From: JAWLHK01 sp041690355 [NCBI: bacterium]
GTDB lineage: Bacteria; J088; JAWLBW01
Length of the DNA stretch: 64,000 bases
Assembly (NCBI GenBank): GCA_041690355.1
Contig: JAWLHK010000015.1
Span: forward strand, 1-64,000
Direction of reading: 5' to 3'
Notes under the pieces: model-generated
Databases searched by the model: none
Told to the model about the DNA's origin: nothing
What the model saw: the letters and a program-made list of their open reading frames with translations, nothing else
Translations under genes and position numbers: made by a program
Shown here: positions 8,715 through 17,729 of the stretch, in pieces
How positions within the stretch are numbered: position 1 is the first letter of the stretch
Layout of the letters: every line of letters starts with the position of its first letter

Positions 8715-9368
8715 TTAGCGAACTCCCTGGGGTGCCTGGTTGGGCGAAGCGAGAGGAGGAACATGGTCTGCGTCTATTCCTTCGTCACCTATCCCGGTTC
8801 TACATAATTCGATTCCTTTGTGGCCGCATATAATGCGCAGCGCCTCAAATAATGCTGGATTCATTCGGTGTCCCGCGATGACGCGTGAAACAGGAGACTC
8901 CAGGCGATACCACTCATTTTCCTGAAGAATTCGCACTTCTTGTTCGTATTGCCACTCGTTGTATTTGGAAGACAGAACTTGCTCCGCCGCCTGAGAGGGG
9001 GAGAGTGTCCCATCAAACGCAACGTAGCCAAAAACTCCACGGTACTCGACATGTTTCACAAACGGTGATTCTTCTGGAAGCTCGACTTCGATGGCTAACC
9101 CATCGAAACCGGATGCGTAATGCGCCCAAAGCAAGTGACAATCGAAAGTCTTTGAAAGGGAGCAAACTTTCAAGCGCTTCTTCTGTCGAACAATTTCGTC
9201 AACGTCCTTTATATAATCGTGCTCGTCTGATGAGCGGTAGGAGTAGACGAACATCCCTTCCATCGGGTCGTTCAAGGTTCGCCAGTCCGAACAATACAAC
9301 CGATTGTTGAAAATAATATCTAATGCAAACGGTATTTGGCTTGAAGCCCGGAATTTGTACGCCTTCAT
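8715..9368 (-). CDS. DUF2971 family protein
   Basis: I prefer the ATG at 9368 (MKAYKFRASS), because DUF2971 proteins start with a short KFR-type strand; an upstream ATG at 9434 would add 22 unrelated residues. The segment IIFNNRLYCSDWRTLNDPME is typical of the family, as is LLWAHYASGFDGLAIEV further on. Biochemical function is unknown; the family is frequent in accessory and defence islands. Base composition is visibly more AT-rich than in the neighbouring operon, suggesting a separate origin. It is the gene nearest the right border repeat and is co-oriented with the GTPase operon. Confidence 0.75.
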   Translation of the reverse strand: MKAYKFRASSQIPFALDIIFNNRLYCSDWRTLNDPMEGMFVYSYRSSDEHDYIKDVDEIVRQKKRLKVCSLSKTFDCHLLWAHYASGFDGLAIEVELPEESPFVKHVEYRGVFGYVAFDGTLSPSQAAEQVLSSKYNEWQYEQEVRILQENEWYRLESPVSRVIAGHRMNPALFEALRIICGHKGIELCRTGIGDEGIDADHVPPLASPNQAPQGVR

Positions 9369-9626
9369 ATATCCCAATGTATATAACGCATAACCCCTAT
9401 TAAACGACCCCTCGCTGCCTTCGCTCTCCGGCATTGCGCATGCCTTACATGCGGTAGCATCTGTTCGCCTTGCGAACTAGGCTGAACCCTTCCATCACCT
9501 ATGCAGGGCGTTAGGCGGTTCTAGTCCAAATACTATACCGGGAGACCGCTGAGAAAGGCAAAGCACTTTGGGTACCCACGTAGCTTTCACGCGGACTGGG
9601 GGGACTGGGGAGAGGGGGGACTGGGG

Positions 9627-9642
9627 CATAAGCGCTAACTTA
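9627..9642. repeat. Left terminal inverted repeat of the IS
   Basis: CATAAGCGCTAACTTA, the exact complement of the right end. Confidence 0.92.
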
Positions 9643-9682
9643 AGTATTGACTGAGCACCCGGGTTCCGATACGCTTTAGGCC

Positions 9683-10783
9683 ATGGAGGGTTCGGACCTC
9701 GAGCAAGAATGGGCTATCTTGGCCAGCATGTTGCCGCCGGGCTGGCGAGAAGCCGCACGCACGGATGGCGCACTCGTTCGTGCAAGAGAGATAGATTCTC
9801 CAGATACACTCCTCCGCTTGATTTTGCTGCATGCAGCGGCAGGGCTCTCACTTAGGCAGACTGTGGCCCGAGCCGAATTGGCTGGCCTTGCCAAGGTTTC
9901 AGACGTCGCTCTGTTCAAGAGACTCCGGTCTTCGGAGAGATGGCTTCGGCACCTTTCGCAAGGCCTATTGGAATCCTCTCCCCTTACGTTAACTCTTCCC
10001 GAGAAAATCGTTGGCTATCGCCTACGGGCCATTGATGCGACAACAGTGGATGAGCCCGGCGCCACCGGCACAAGTTGGCGGCTCCATTACAGCATCAGCC
10101 TACCGTCGTTGGAATGCGACTTTTTTGAGGTCACTGACGTTAAGGGCGGTGAGACCTTCCGACGGTTTCCGGCCAAGCACGGCGACATCGTGCTGGCAGA
10201 CCGCGGATATTGCCATCGCCCCGGTGCGTCGGACATCATCGAGCGTGGCGCTCACGTGATCGTTCGTTTGAATTATCAGAATTTTCCGCTTCTGGACTCG
10301 TCAGGGAAAAAGTTTCCGATTCTGAGCCGGCTTGCTCGACTGAAAGACTTCAGGCCCGGAGAATGGGATGTTGCTTTTGAAGCCGAGGGAAAGCGCTACG
10401 CAGGGCGGATCTGCGCCATACGCAAGAGTGTGGCGGCAACAGAGCGCAGCCGAAGGGAAATCATTCGAGAGGCAGGCAGAAAGGGGAAAACCCCGAGCCA
10501 GGGGACGCTAGATGCCGCAGCGTTCATCTTTGTATTCACGACCTTGCCAACCCGAGAGTTTTCGGCAAGCGATGTGCTCAATCTTTATCGGGCGCGCTGG
10601 CAGATCGAGCTGGCATTCAAGCGACTGAAGTCACTCTTCGGAGCCGGGCATGTGCCAAAATACGACCCGGAATCGGCACGAGCTTGGATCCAAGCCAAGC
10701 TTCTGGCCGCACTGATGATCGAACGATTAGAGCAGGAAGCTGCTCATTTTTCCCCCTGGGGCTACTCACTCCCCTTGGCGTAG
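9683..10783 (+). CDS. IS4-family DDE transposase, 3' end frameshifted
   Basis: The open frame gives 366 residues. Catalytic Asp118 lies in RAIDATTV, Asp173 in VLADRGYC and Glu309 in RWQIELAFK. The IS4 YREK signature is complete (Y302, R305, E309, K316). The frame stops at 10783 after SPWGYSLPLA, but coding sense continues beyond: WREFVEARDSFLSVI (from 10788), FPNQAL, and LDMFGLATAFRTCS through KDVLKWHPLC (to 10941) lie in three different frames. This implies at least three small indels in the tail. The catalytic core is intact but the product is probably truncated and may be inactive. Confidence 0.9.
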   Translation: MEGSDLEQEWAILASMLPPGWREAARTDGALVRAREIDSPDTLLRLILLHAAAGLSLRQTVARAELAGLAKVSDVALFKRLRSSERWLRHLSQGLLESSPLTLTLPEKIVGYRLRAIDATTVDEPGATGTSWRLHYSISLPSLECDFFEVTDVKGGETFRRFPAKHGDIVLADRGYCHRPGASDIIERGAHVIVRLNYQNFPLLDSSGKKFPILSRLARLKDFRPGEWDVAFEAEGKRYAGRICAIRKSVAATERSRREIIREAGRKGKTPSQGTLDAAAFIFVFTTLPTREFSASDVLNLYRARWQIELAFKRLKSLFGAGHVPKYDPESARAWIQAKLLAALMIERLEQEAAHFSPWGYSLPLA

Positions 10784-10938
10784 TCCCTGGAGAGAGTTTG
10801 TAGAAGCGAGAGATTCGTTTCTTTCCGTCATATCTTTCCCAATCAAGCCCTCTAGATATGTTCGGCTTGGCCACTGCCTTCCGAACATGCTCGCTGAAAG
10901 GCCTCGCAAAAGACGTCCTCAAATGGCATCCGCTTTGC

Positions 10939-10954
10939 TAAGTTAGCGCTTATG
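10939..10954. repeat. Right terminal inverted repeat of the IS
   Basis: TAAGTTAGCGCTTATG, the exact complement of the left end. The TAA of the ancestral transposase tail frame overlaps its first bases (10939-10941). Confidence 0.92.
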
Positions 10955-11191
10955 GGGGACTGGGGGGACGAAACAAGGGACAGGCAAGAACCTAGACAAA
11001 AGCCAGGGTTGCAGACCGCCGGCTGTTGGTTCTCTCCGCGGCTCCGCGCCTCCGCGTGGAATCGTTTTTAAGCGCCACTGCCCATGAAACGGGAGCGCAC
11101 GGGGCGCTGGCCCTTCGACCCTTCGGCAAGCTCAGGACAGGCCAGCACAGGGCGAACGGTGGCGCCGGTCTGGCAGAGGCCGGGAGGGGGC

Positions 11192-13258
11192 TCAGGAGAG
11201 CTTGAATCCGTCGACGGCTTCGGAGAGGTGGGCGACGGCGTTGTTGACTTCGCGCAGCAGCTCGTCGAGGGCCGCCAGGCGGCGCTCGTTCTCGTGGAGC
11301 AGCGACTGGTTGTCCTGGATGGAACCCAGAACGGCTTCGCCTTCGTTCTTGAAGCGGGCCGCGCTGTCGCTGATGGCCGTCACGGCAGAGGAAAGGCGCT
11401 GCATGCCGTCGTTGATGCGGCGGTTGCCTTCGCCCTGCTCCTCAGAGCGGCGCAGGACGTTGGCGGCCAGCTCTTCCATGTTCGCAATGGCGCGCTGAAT
11501 CTGGTTCGAGGCCGAGGCTTCCTGCTGCGTCGCCGAGGCGATCTGGTGGCTGATGTTGGCGACGCGCGTGCTCGATTCCGCCAGCGCCTGCGTGCTCTTC
11601 TTCTGCTCTGACATGGCCGTGGCGATGAGCTGGGCCATCTCTTCGCTGCGCACGCTCGTGTCGAAGATCTGCTTGAGCTTCTCGCGGGCCGAGGCGCTCT
11701 GCTTTTCGCCCTCGTCGACGATGGCCAGGCCGTTGCCGACCCGCTCTTCCGCACGCCGGGTCTCTTTCTGCACGCCCTGGACGAGCCCCTCGATTTCGCG
11801 CGTCTTGGCCGCCACCTGGCGGGCCAGATCACGGATGCCGTCGGCGACGACCGCGAAGCTCGCCCCCGATTCACCCGCCGCCGCCGCGATGATGGCCGCG
11901 TTGAGCGCGAGCAGGTTCGTCTTCTCGGTGACCTGGTTGATGACGGTGACGATCTCGCCGATCTCCTGGCTGCGGTTGCCGAGCTCGCTGATGACGTCGG
12001 CCGTCTCGCGCACGGCCGACTTGATGCGCCCCATGACGTCGCCGTTCTTCTGCACCGCCTCGAGCCCCTCGCGGGCGCTCTTGCTGACTTCCTTGGAGAG
12101 TTCGGTGCTGAGCTGCGCATTCCCCTCGACGTCGTTGACGGTCGTCGAGATTTCCTGCAGGGCCTGGCTCATGTCGTCGGTGTTGCGCGCCAGGTCACGC
12201 GAGCGGTCGGCGACTTCCGTAATCGAGCGGCTGATCTCGAGCACCGAGCTCGAGGTCTCGGCCACCGATTCGTTCAGGCGCGCGATGTGCTGCTCGACTT
12301 CTTCGATGGCGCCGCCAATCTGGAGAACCGACGAGCTGGTCTCCTGGGCGATGACGAACAACTCTTCCACACGGTGCTGAATGTCGGCCGTGCCGGCGTC
12401 AATCGTCTCCATGCTGCGGATGCTGCGCAGCATGGCCTCGTTCTGGGCGCGAATCGTCTGGGCGAGGGCGGTCGACTCCTTGCGCAGCCGCTCGGTGTGC
12501 CCCGAGACGCTGCCCGCCATCTCGTCGATGCGGCTCACGATGCCGCGCACGCCGTCGGTCATGTTGGCGAAGGCTTCAGAAAGCTTGCCCATCTCGTCGC
12601 GGACGCCGCCGCCGCTGCCGGCGTGCTGAAAACCGACCGTCAGATCGCCCGAGGCGACGCGCGACGCGTCGCGCCCCAACGTCTGCAGGGGGAGCTCGAT
12701 GCCCTCGTGCACGATGTAATTCGTGAGCAGATAAAGGATGACGAGGGCCCCCAGCCCCACGAAGATGAGCGTGAGCAGGGTGCGCATCATCTTGCGGGCG
12801 AACCGCGTGTTGTCGAAGGCGATCTGGACCAGATACTCGCTGCCGGGGATCTGCGTGTAGACCTCGACGTTCTCGCCGGCGTCGACGAGAAAACTCTCCG
12901 ACCCTCCGGCCTCGGTGGGCGCGACCCGTTTGCCCACCTCATCGACCAGGTGCGAAGCCACGATCAGGCCGTTCGGGCGGATAACGCGGGCGTGGCGCAC
13001 GTTCTGATTGCCGTTGGCGAGCTTCTTCAAATCGAGCGAGAGAACTTCGAGGCTCGAATCTTCGGCCCCGAACATCTGCAGGCTGCTCTGCGCGCGCTCC
13101 CGCACCATGACCGCCAGGGCTTCGCCCTTCTCGCGCACCCCTTCGCGGAACTCGGAGCGCAGGATCAGGTAGAAGAAGACCATGATGAGCGCGAAGACGA
13201 GCGTCAACGCGATCGCCATGGATCGGAGAAAGCGGACCTTCAGGGAGTTCCCACGCAT
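11192..13258 (-). CDS. Methyl-accepting chemotaxis-like transducer with altered tip
   Basis: The 688-residue product has a TM segment at about residues 12-33, a ligand domain of about 130 residues and a second TM (LLTLIFVGLGALVILYLLTN). A HAMP-like linker (LGRDASRVASGDLTVGF) and a very long coiled-coil signalling domain follow. The hairpin tip reads [19 protein letters not shown], where receptors normally have [13 protein letters not shown]. The Glu and Arg that contact CheA/CheW and stabilise receptor trimers are therefore Ile and Ala. The rest (FAVVADGIRDLARQVA) is well preserved. It lies 40 kb from the che operon and is transcribed away from ftsY. Confidence 0.88.
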   Translation of the reverse strand: MRGNSLKVRFLRSMAIALTLVFALIMVFFYLILRSEFREGVREKGEALAVMVRERAQSSLQMFGAEDSSLEVLSLDLKKLANGNQNVRHARVIRPNGLIVASHLVDEVGKRVAPTEAGGSESFLVDAGENVEVYTQIPGSEYLVQIAFDNTRFARKMMRTLLTLIFVGLGALVILYLLTNYIVHEGIELPLQTLGRDASRVASGDLTVGFQHAGSGGGVRDEMGKLSEAFANMTDGVRGIVSRIDEMAGSVSGHTERLRKESTALAQTIRAQNEAMLRSIRSMETIDAGTADIQHRVEELFVIAQETSSSVLQIGGAIEEVEQHIARLNESVAETSSSVLEISRSITEVADRSRDLARNTDDMSQALQEISTTVNDVEGNAQLSTELSKEVSKSAREGLEAVQKNGDVMGRIKSAVRETADVISELGNRSQEIGEIVTVINQVTEKTNLLALNAAIIAAAAGESGASFAVVADGIRDLARQVAAKTREIEGLVQGVQKETRRAEERVGNGLAIVDEGEKQSASAREKLKQIFDTSVRSEEMAQLIATAMSEQKKSTQALAESSTRVANISHQIASATQQEASASNQIQRAIANMEELAANVLRRSEEQGEGNRRINDGMQRLSSAVTAISDSAARFKNEGEAVLGSIQDNQSLLHENERRLAALDELLREVNNAVAHLSEAVDGFKLS

Positions 13259-13343
13259 GGATATCCTTCGGAAGCAGCCCGTGAGCGGGGCTGTCTTAGT
13301 TTACCCAAGGGAACACCAAGGTTCAAACCGCCAAGGCCTTTGC

Positions 13344-13349
13344 TATAAT
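13344..13349 (+). promoter_or_regulatory. Probable -10 box of ftsY
   Basis: A perfect TATAAT lies 25 bp before the ftsY ATG in the divergent spacer. The -35 region (around 13321, GTTCAA) is weak. Confidence 0.5.
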
Positions 13350-13374
13350 AAAGGTTTGCCTTCAGGAAGACGCC

Positions 13375-14400
13375 ATGCAGTTCCTCATTGACGCCACCGG
13401 ATCTCCGGCCCTCGCCTGGGCCCTCGTCATCGCCATCGCGCTCGTCGTGCTCATCGCCATCGCCCTCTGGGTCAGGGCGTCGGCGCGCACCCGCCCGGGC
13501 GAGCCCGCCGTGGCGCGCAAGGGGCTCGACCTGCAGCTCGCGCGGGCGCGGGAGGGACTGCTCGGGCGCCTGCGCGAGGCCGTCAGCGGAGCCTCAGGGG
13601 CGGAACTGTTCTCCAACCTCGAAGAAGTTCTGGTCACGGCCGATTTCGGCCTCGACACCACCTCGGCCCTGCTCAAGAAGGTCAAGGAGAAGGATGCGGG
13701 CGCCGAGCACGTCGACGAAGCCCTGCGCGAGGCCATCCTCGAGATCTTCGACCGGGTGCAGCGCCCCTTCGAGCCCACCGCCAAGCCGACGGTCATCATG
13801 GTCGTGGGGATCAACGGGGTCGGCAAGACGACCAGCATCGGCAAGGTGGCCGCCCACTTCAGCCGCCAGGGGCGCACCGTGCTGCTGGGGGCGGGCGATA
13901 CCTTTCGAGCCGCCGCCATCGAGCAGCTGGGCATCTGGGCCGAGCGCTCGGGGAGCGACATCGTGAAGGGCCAGCCTGAGGGTGACCCGGCGGCCGTCTG
14001 CTTCGACGCCGTGAAGGCCGGCCAGGCCCGCGGGGTCGATCTGGTGATCTGCGACACCGCCGGCCGCCTGCACACGAAGAGCAACCTCATGGAAGAGCTC
14101 AAGAAGGTCAAGCGGGTCATGGCCAAGGCGCTGCCCGAAGCGCCCCATGAGATCTGGCTCGTCGTCGACGCCACGACCGGCCAGAACGCCATGCAGCAGG
14201 CCCGCCTTTTCCACGAAGCCGTCGGCCTGACCGGCCTGGTCATGACCAAGCTCGACGGCACCGCCAAAGGGGGCACGCTCGTCGGCATGGTGCGCGAGCT
14301 CGACGTGCCCGTGCGCTTCATCGGCGTGGGCGAGACGATCGACGACCTGCGCCCCTTCGACCCGCGCGCCTACGTCGAAGCCATCCTCGGCGAAGAGTAA
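13375..14400 (+). CDS. ftsY: Signal recognition particle receptor FtsY
   Basis: FtsY is the SRP receptor GTPase that docks ribosome-SRP complexes at the inner membrane. In this 341-residue version the acidic A domain is replaced by one N-terminal TM helix (residues 12-32). The N domain follows, and then the G domain with GINGVGKTT (145-153), [25 protein letters not shown] and [10 protein letters not shown]. Membrane-anchored FtsY occurs in several delta-type lineages. AGGAAG precedes the ATG at good spacing. It is followed after 44 bp by the CsgG-like gene on the same strand. Confidence 0.95.
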   Translation: MQFLIDATGSPALAWALVIAIALVVLIAIALWVRASARTRPGEPAVARKGLDLQLARAREGLLGRLREAVSGASGAELFSNLEEVLVTADFGLDTTSALLKKVKEKDAGAEHVDEALREAILEIFDRVQRPFEPTAKPTVIMVVGINGVGKTTSIGKVAAHFSRQGRTVLLGAGDTFRAAAIEQLGIWAERSGSDIVKGQPEGDPAAVCFDAVKAGQARGVDLVICDTAGRLHTKSNLMEELKKVKRVMAKALPEAPHEIWLVVDATTGQNAMQQARLFHEAVGLTGLVMTKLDGTAKGGTLVGMVRELDVPVRFIGVGETIDDLRPFDPRAYVEAILGEE

Positions 14401-14444
14401 CCGCGCCGCTTTTCATCCTGCCGCCGGGTCTGATAGACTCTGGC

Positions 14445-15383
14445 ATGCCTTGGAAAGCGCTTGCTGTCCTCCTGATCTGCCTGGCGGCCGCCGAGCCCGC
14501 GTCTGCCGCAGACAAACCTGCCGAGCCGGTCCCCAGCCTGAGCGGGCTCGACCCCGCGCTCGTGAAAAGCATCGATATGCTGGCGGCCTACGTCGTGCGG
14601 GCCGTGGGCAAGGCCGATGTGCCCGTGGGCATCGCCCGATTCGCCAATCTGGGCGACGAGGCCCGCAAGCTGCGCATCGGCGAGACCGTGAGCGCCTTTC
14701 TGCAGCAGCGCCTCGCGGCGAGCAAGCAGGTGCAGCTTGCCGAAATCGAGGACATCGACCGCATTCTCGAGCAGATCAAGCTCGGCAAGCTGGGGCTCGT
14801 CGACTCGGCCTCGGCCGTCGAGGTGGGCAAGCTGGTCGGGGCGCGCATCATGGTCTCGGGCACGGTCGTGCCGGTCGGCGAATCGTACCAGATCGCCATC
14901 CGCCTGAACGACGTCGCCACCGGGCGCACGCTGGGCGCCACGACGGTCGAGATGCCGCGCCGGCTCATGATCGCCTTGACGCGTGACATCTACAACCTGC
15001 ACCAGGGCTGGTACGAAGCGCCCATGCGCTCGCTGCTCGTGCCGGGGTGGGGCCACTTCTACAACGAGCGGCCGGTGCGGGGATCGTTTTATCTCACCGG
15101 CGCCGTCGCCCTGTTCGCGGGGGCCGGCTATTCAGCCTTCGCCGCCGACGCCCGCCTTGCAGACTACCGGCTGGCCGGACGCGACGAAGCCGCGGCGCGC
15201 TACGGTGATTATCAGCAGGCGGTGCGGCGCACGAACCTGCTGCTCGGCCTCGGCGCGCTCATCTGGACCGTCAATGTGCTCGATGCCGGCATCAGCGGAC
15301 CGGCCGGCGAAGAATGGTCGGTGGCGTTCGGCCCCGGCCTCGACGACCTGTCGGGGGAGGTGAGGCTTGCGTATCGTTTCTGA
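14445..15383 (+). CDS. CsgG/FlgO-like envelope protein with C-terminal DUF5683 domain
   Basis: The 312-residue product starts with a signal peptide cleaved near ASAADK. A domain at residues 55-180 contains PVGIARFANLGDEARKLRIG, LAEIEDIDRILEQIKLG and LVGARIMVSGTVVPVG, the layout of CsgG/FlgO-type proteins that assemble at the outer membrane. The C-terminus has RSLLVPGWGHFYNERPVRGS, the DUF5683 motif, then two hydrophobic helices. It probably takes part in envelope transport or assembly; no substrate can be named. It precedes a large lipoprotein gene on the same strand. Confidence 0.72.
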   Translation: MPWKALAVLLICLAAAEPASAADKPAEPVPSLSGLDPALVKSIDMLAAYVVRAVGKADVPVGIARFANLGDEARKLRIGETVSAFLQQRLAASKQVQLAEIEDIDRILEQIKLGKLGLVDSASAVEVGKLVGARIMVSGTVVPVGESYQIAIRLNDVATGRTLGATTVEMPRRLMIALTRDIYNLHQGWYEAPMRSLLVPGWGHFYNERPVRGSFYLTGAVALFAGAGYSAFAADARLADYRLAGRDEAAARYGDYQQAVRRTNLLLGLGALIWTVNVLDAGISGPAGEEWSVAFGPGLDDLSGEVRLAYRF

Positions 15384-15621
15384 TGGCTTGCGGAATGCGG
15401 GCTTGTGCCTCCGCCGGGGCTTCCTCGGACTTTCGCTTATGGGCCAGTCCTGTCCAGACCGGGTTCACCGGGTGACCGTTCGCCCTGAGGAGCCGGGCCT
15501 TGGGAATCGAAGCCCGATGCAGCGCCATGGTATCGCAAGGAGCTCCAATCCGGCGTCTCGAAGGGCCGGAACCGCTCGAACGGCGCGTTCGGGGCTTGAA
15601 AACACGCAATCGGCTCAGGCT

Positions 15622-17526
15622 GTGAGCAAGTTCTTGCAGACGTTCTGGCCCCTCGACAAGCTCGGGGCGAACGGATCTCGTGCCGGTTTCCTCTTGTGGA
15701 CAGTCGTGTTCCTGTTCCTCGCTTCCTGTTCGGTGGCCGATCGCGACAATCCGCTCGACCCCGAGTACCAGGGCCCGCGCGGCCACGTCGGCGGAAGGGT
15801 GGAACTGTTGAGCGGCGCCGCGGTGACCGTCGCCGACGGCCGCATCACGGTCGACTATGGCGGCGCCTTCATCCGCGTGAGCGAGATGCCCGAGCTGGTC
15901 ACGACCTCGAGCGCCGACGGCGGGTTCGTCCTGACCGATGTCCCCACCGGTTCCTGGTCGCTCTCGATCACTGCCCCCGGCTACGTGTCGGCCGCCGTCA
16001 ACGCCGTCGTCGTCCTGGCCGACCGCAGGACACAAGTCGAGGCCCCCGTGCGCTTGCAGGAGGATATCGAGGGCGATCTTCTGTTCGGCAGCCGGCGCAG
16101 CGGGTTCCCCGGCGTGTTCCGCGCCGACGCCGGCGGCACGCGCATCGAATCGCTGACGCCGCTCCCGTTCGTCATGGACGCGTGCCGCTACATGCAGGTG
16201 GGCGAACGCGGCCTGCTCGCCGTGCGCAGCTCGTACTTTGCCTACAAGGACGAAGACGGCTACCGCGAAGCTTCGGGCGTGGCCGTGTTTCAGTATCCGG
16301 AACTCAAACCGGTGACCCTGATCGAATCGGGCGACAAGCTCGATCGCCCGGCGCTGATGCCCGACGGCGACCTGATCGTCGAGGTGCACGAGGGCGAAGA
16401 CGTCTACCTTGCCCGCATTCCGCCGCGCTCGGTTCTGCGGGCCGCGACGCTCGACAGCCTCGAAGAGTTCCGCATCCGCCTCGACGGCGCGACGCCGCTG
16501 GGCGCCCCCGGTCCGTCGCAGAAGGAGTACAGCCCGACCGTGAGCCCCGACGGCCGGCTCGCCTTTCTGCGCTCGCGCGAGCTCTCGGGCAGCGGCGATA
16601 CGCCCCTTTTCGAGATTGTCGTCGACGATCGCAGCGCCGAGGGTAAAGCCGTATTTTCCGTCGCCCTTTCGACCCTGCTCGAGGATCTCTCGGACAAGGG
16701 ATACTTCGACATTGACGGCAACGGCAACGACGACCTCGAGAAGTTCGGCGTCCTGCTGCAGGGGTACTTCCGCGGTTGGATTCCGCCCATGTTCGCGGGG
16801 GTCGACTGGTCGCAGCCGCTCAGTCTGAGCGGCATTTCGACCGAGGCGCAGTTGAAGGCGCTCCTGCTCGATTATCTCGAAGGCGAGCAGCCCGACGGCA
16901 TCGACTTCAACGTGCTCGCCTTTCTGCTGCAGATGCTCGATCTGGCGACGCTGCGCGACCTGAGCTGGCTCCCGGATGGAAAATCGCTCGTCTACGTGGA
17001 TCGGTATGACAGCCTGCCGCGCGTGCAGCGCGAGCTCACGATGCCAATCACGAATGCCCTGGCCCCGGTGACCGACGCGGCCGCGTCGCCGCTTCTGAAC
17101 CCCAAGACCGGCCGGCCGACGGCGTACTACTTCGACCTGAACGGCAACGGCGTCTGGGAATACGGCTTCGACCAGCCGTTCTGGTACGACGATCGCTCGA
17201 GCTACGTGCCCGCGCTCACGCTGACGCAGAATCCGTTCGAGGTGCAGACGCTGCGCCGCATCGCGGCCGACGCCCCCGGTGACGAGCGCGGCAGCGTTCT
17301 CTATCAGGGCTCGGGCGACGAGTTTCTCTTCAGCCCGACCGTGTCGCCCGACGGCAAGCGCGTGGCCATGGCCGTCGGTCCGGTCAAGCAGCTGTTCGAC
17401 ACGTTCAACCTGTTTCCCATCATGACGAAGGGCGACATCCTGACGGTCGATCCGCGCAACTCCTACGTCACCCGCATCACGCAGGACGGCCTCGACAACA
17501 AGCCCCCGTGCTGGGTTCCGCGCTGA
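15622..17526 (+). CDS. Large lipoprotein with carboxypeptidase-regulatory and beta-propeller-like repeats
   Basis: The frame is open from 15367, but residues before about 15622 derive from interspersed repeat DNA. I place the start at GTG 15622; TTG 15694 is an alternative. The lipobox VVFLFLASC is followed at once by DRDNPLDPE. A CarboxypepD-regulatory-like domain follows (SADGGFVLTDVPTGSWSLSI). Then come PD40/TolB-like propeller segments (YSPTVSPDGRLAFLRS, LSWLPDGKSLVYVD, FSPTVSPDGKRVAMA) and Ca-site-like loops (DIDGNGNDD, DLNGNGVWE). It is probably a periplasmic or surface lipoprotein. Partner of the CsgG-like gene is an inference from position. Confidence 0.7.
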   Translation: MSKFLQTFWPLDKLGANGSRAGFLLWTVVFLFLASCSVADRDNPLDPEYQGPRGHVGGRVELLSGAAVTVADGRITVDYGGAFIRVSEMPELVTTSSADGGFVLTDVPTGSWSLSITAPGYVSAAVNAVVVLADRRTQVEAPVRLQEDIEGDLLFGSRRSGFPGVFRADAGGTRIESLTPLPFVMDACRYMQVGERGLLAVRSSYFAYKDEDGYREASGVAVFQYPELKPVTLIESGDKLDRPALMPDGDLIVEVHEGEDVYLARIPPRSVLRAATLDSLEEFRIRLDGATPLGAPGPSQKEYSPTVSPDGRLAFLRSRELSGSGDTPLFEIVVDDRSAEGKAVFSVALSTLLEDLSDKGYFDIDGNGNDDLEKFGVLLQGYFRGWIPPMFAGVDWSQPLSLSGISTEAQLKALLLDYLEGEQPDGIDFNVLAFLLQMLDLATLRDLSWLPDGKSLVYVDRYDSLPRVQRELTMPITNALAPVTDAAASPLLNPKTGRPTAYYFDLNGNGVWEYGFDQPFWYDDRSSYVPALTLTQNPFEVQTLRRIAADAPGDERGSVLYQGSGDEFLFSPTVSPDGKRVAMAVGPVKQLFDTFNLFPIMTKGDILTVDPRNSYVTRITQDGLDNKPPCWVPR

Positions 17527-17615
17527 CCCCGAACCGCTGTAGCGGCCCCCACCTGGTGCACATCGTGAACCATGGCTCCCCGAGGGGAGCAAACGGGAGC
17601 TGAAGCGTGAGCTCT

Positions 17616-17729
17616 GAGCCCTGAAGGGGCGACGGCTGTCTGCCCAGGGCAGGGCCCTGGGTGGCGGCAGGAATTCGCGATTTTTTTTCTTTTTGCTCTT
17701 CCCGCGAGCGCCGGCGAGCAGCGTACACC
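17616..17729. repeat. 114-bp interspersed hairpin repeat, copy 1
   Basis: It begins GAGCCCTGAAGGGGCGACGG and contains the hairpin CCCAGGGC-AGG-GCCCTGGG, then a T/A-rich centre and CCCGCGAGCGCCGGCGAGC. It abuts the 83-bp array. The nearly identical copies 2 and 3 follow at 18296 and 18778. Confidence 0.88.

Larger units (their letters stand above)
9627..10954 (+). mobile_element. IS4-family insertion sequence
   Basis: The element is 1328 bp long with perfect 16-bp terminal inverted repeats (CATAAGCGCTAACTTA and its complement). It is flanked by an 11-bp direct duplication GGGGACTGGGG at 9616-9626 and 10955-10965. IS4-family elements typically make target duplications of 10-12 bp. The target was already built of GGGACTGGGG tandem units, so part of the apparent duplication could be pre-existing. 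One plus-strand transposase fills most of the element, and its 3' part is decayed. Confidence 0.92.
9488..11072. repeat. Right border direct repeat, split by the IS element
   Basis: Positions 9488-9615 repeat the first half of the left border (GCAGGGCGTTAGGCGG, ACTATACCGGGAGACCGCTG, AAGGCAAAGC). Positions 10966-11072 repeat its second half (GACGAAACAAGGGACAGGC, then CTCTCCGCGGCTCCGCGC and the T-run). The IS lies between the two halves inside GGGACTGGGG tandem units. Reading through the IS restores one copy in the same orientation as the left border. Confidence 0.72.

Noticed and set aside
345-9520. attC-like sites: GCGTTAGACGG at 350 and GCGTTAGGCGG at 9508 fit the GTTRRRY core of integron cassettes
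   Set aside because: No matching RYYYAAC partner with L boxes was found 50-140 bp away on either strand, and no integrase is in the window; I treat them as part of the border repeat.
10617-10922. 101-codon minus frame within the IS
   Set aside because: Antisense to the transposase 3' part; the plus-strand sense (WREFVEARDSF, LDMFGLATAF) explains the sequence.
12287-13348. 353-codon plus frame opposite the chemoreceptor
   Set aside because: Typical high-GC antisense shadow of the receptor's coiled-coil coding sequence.
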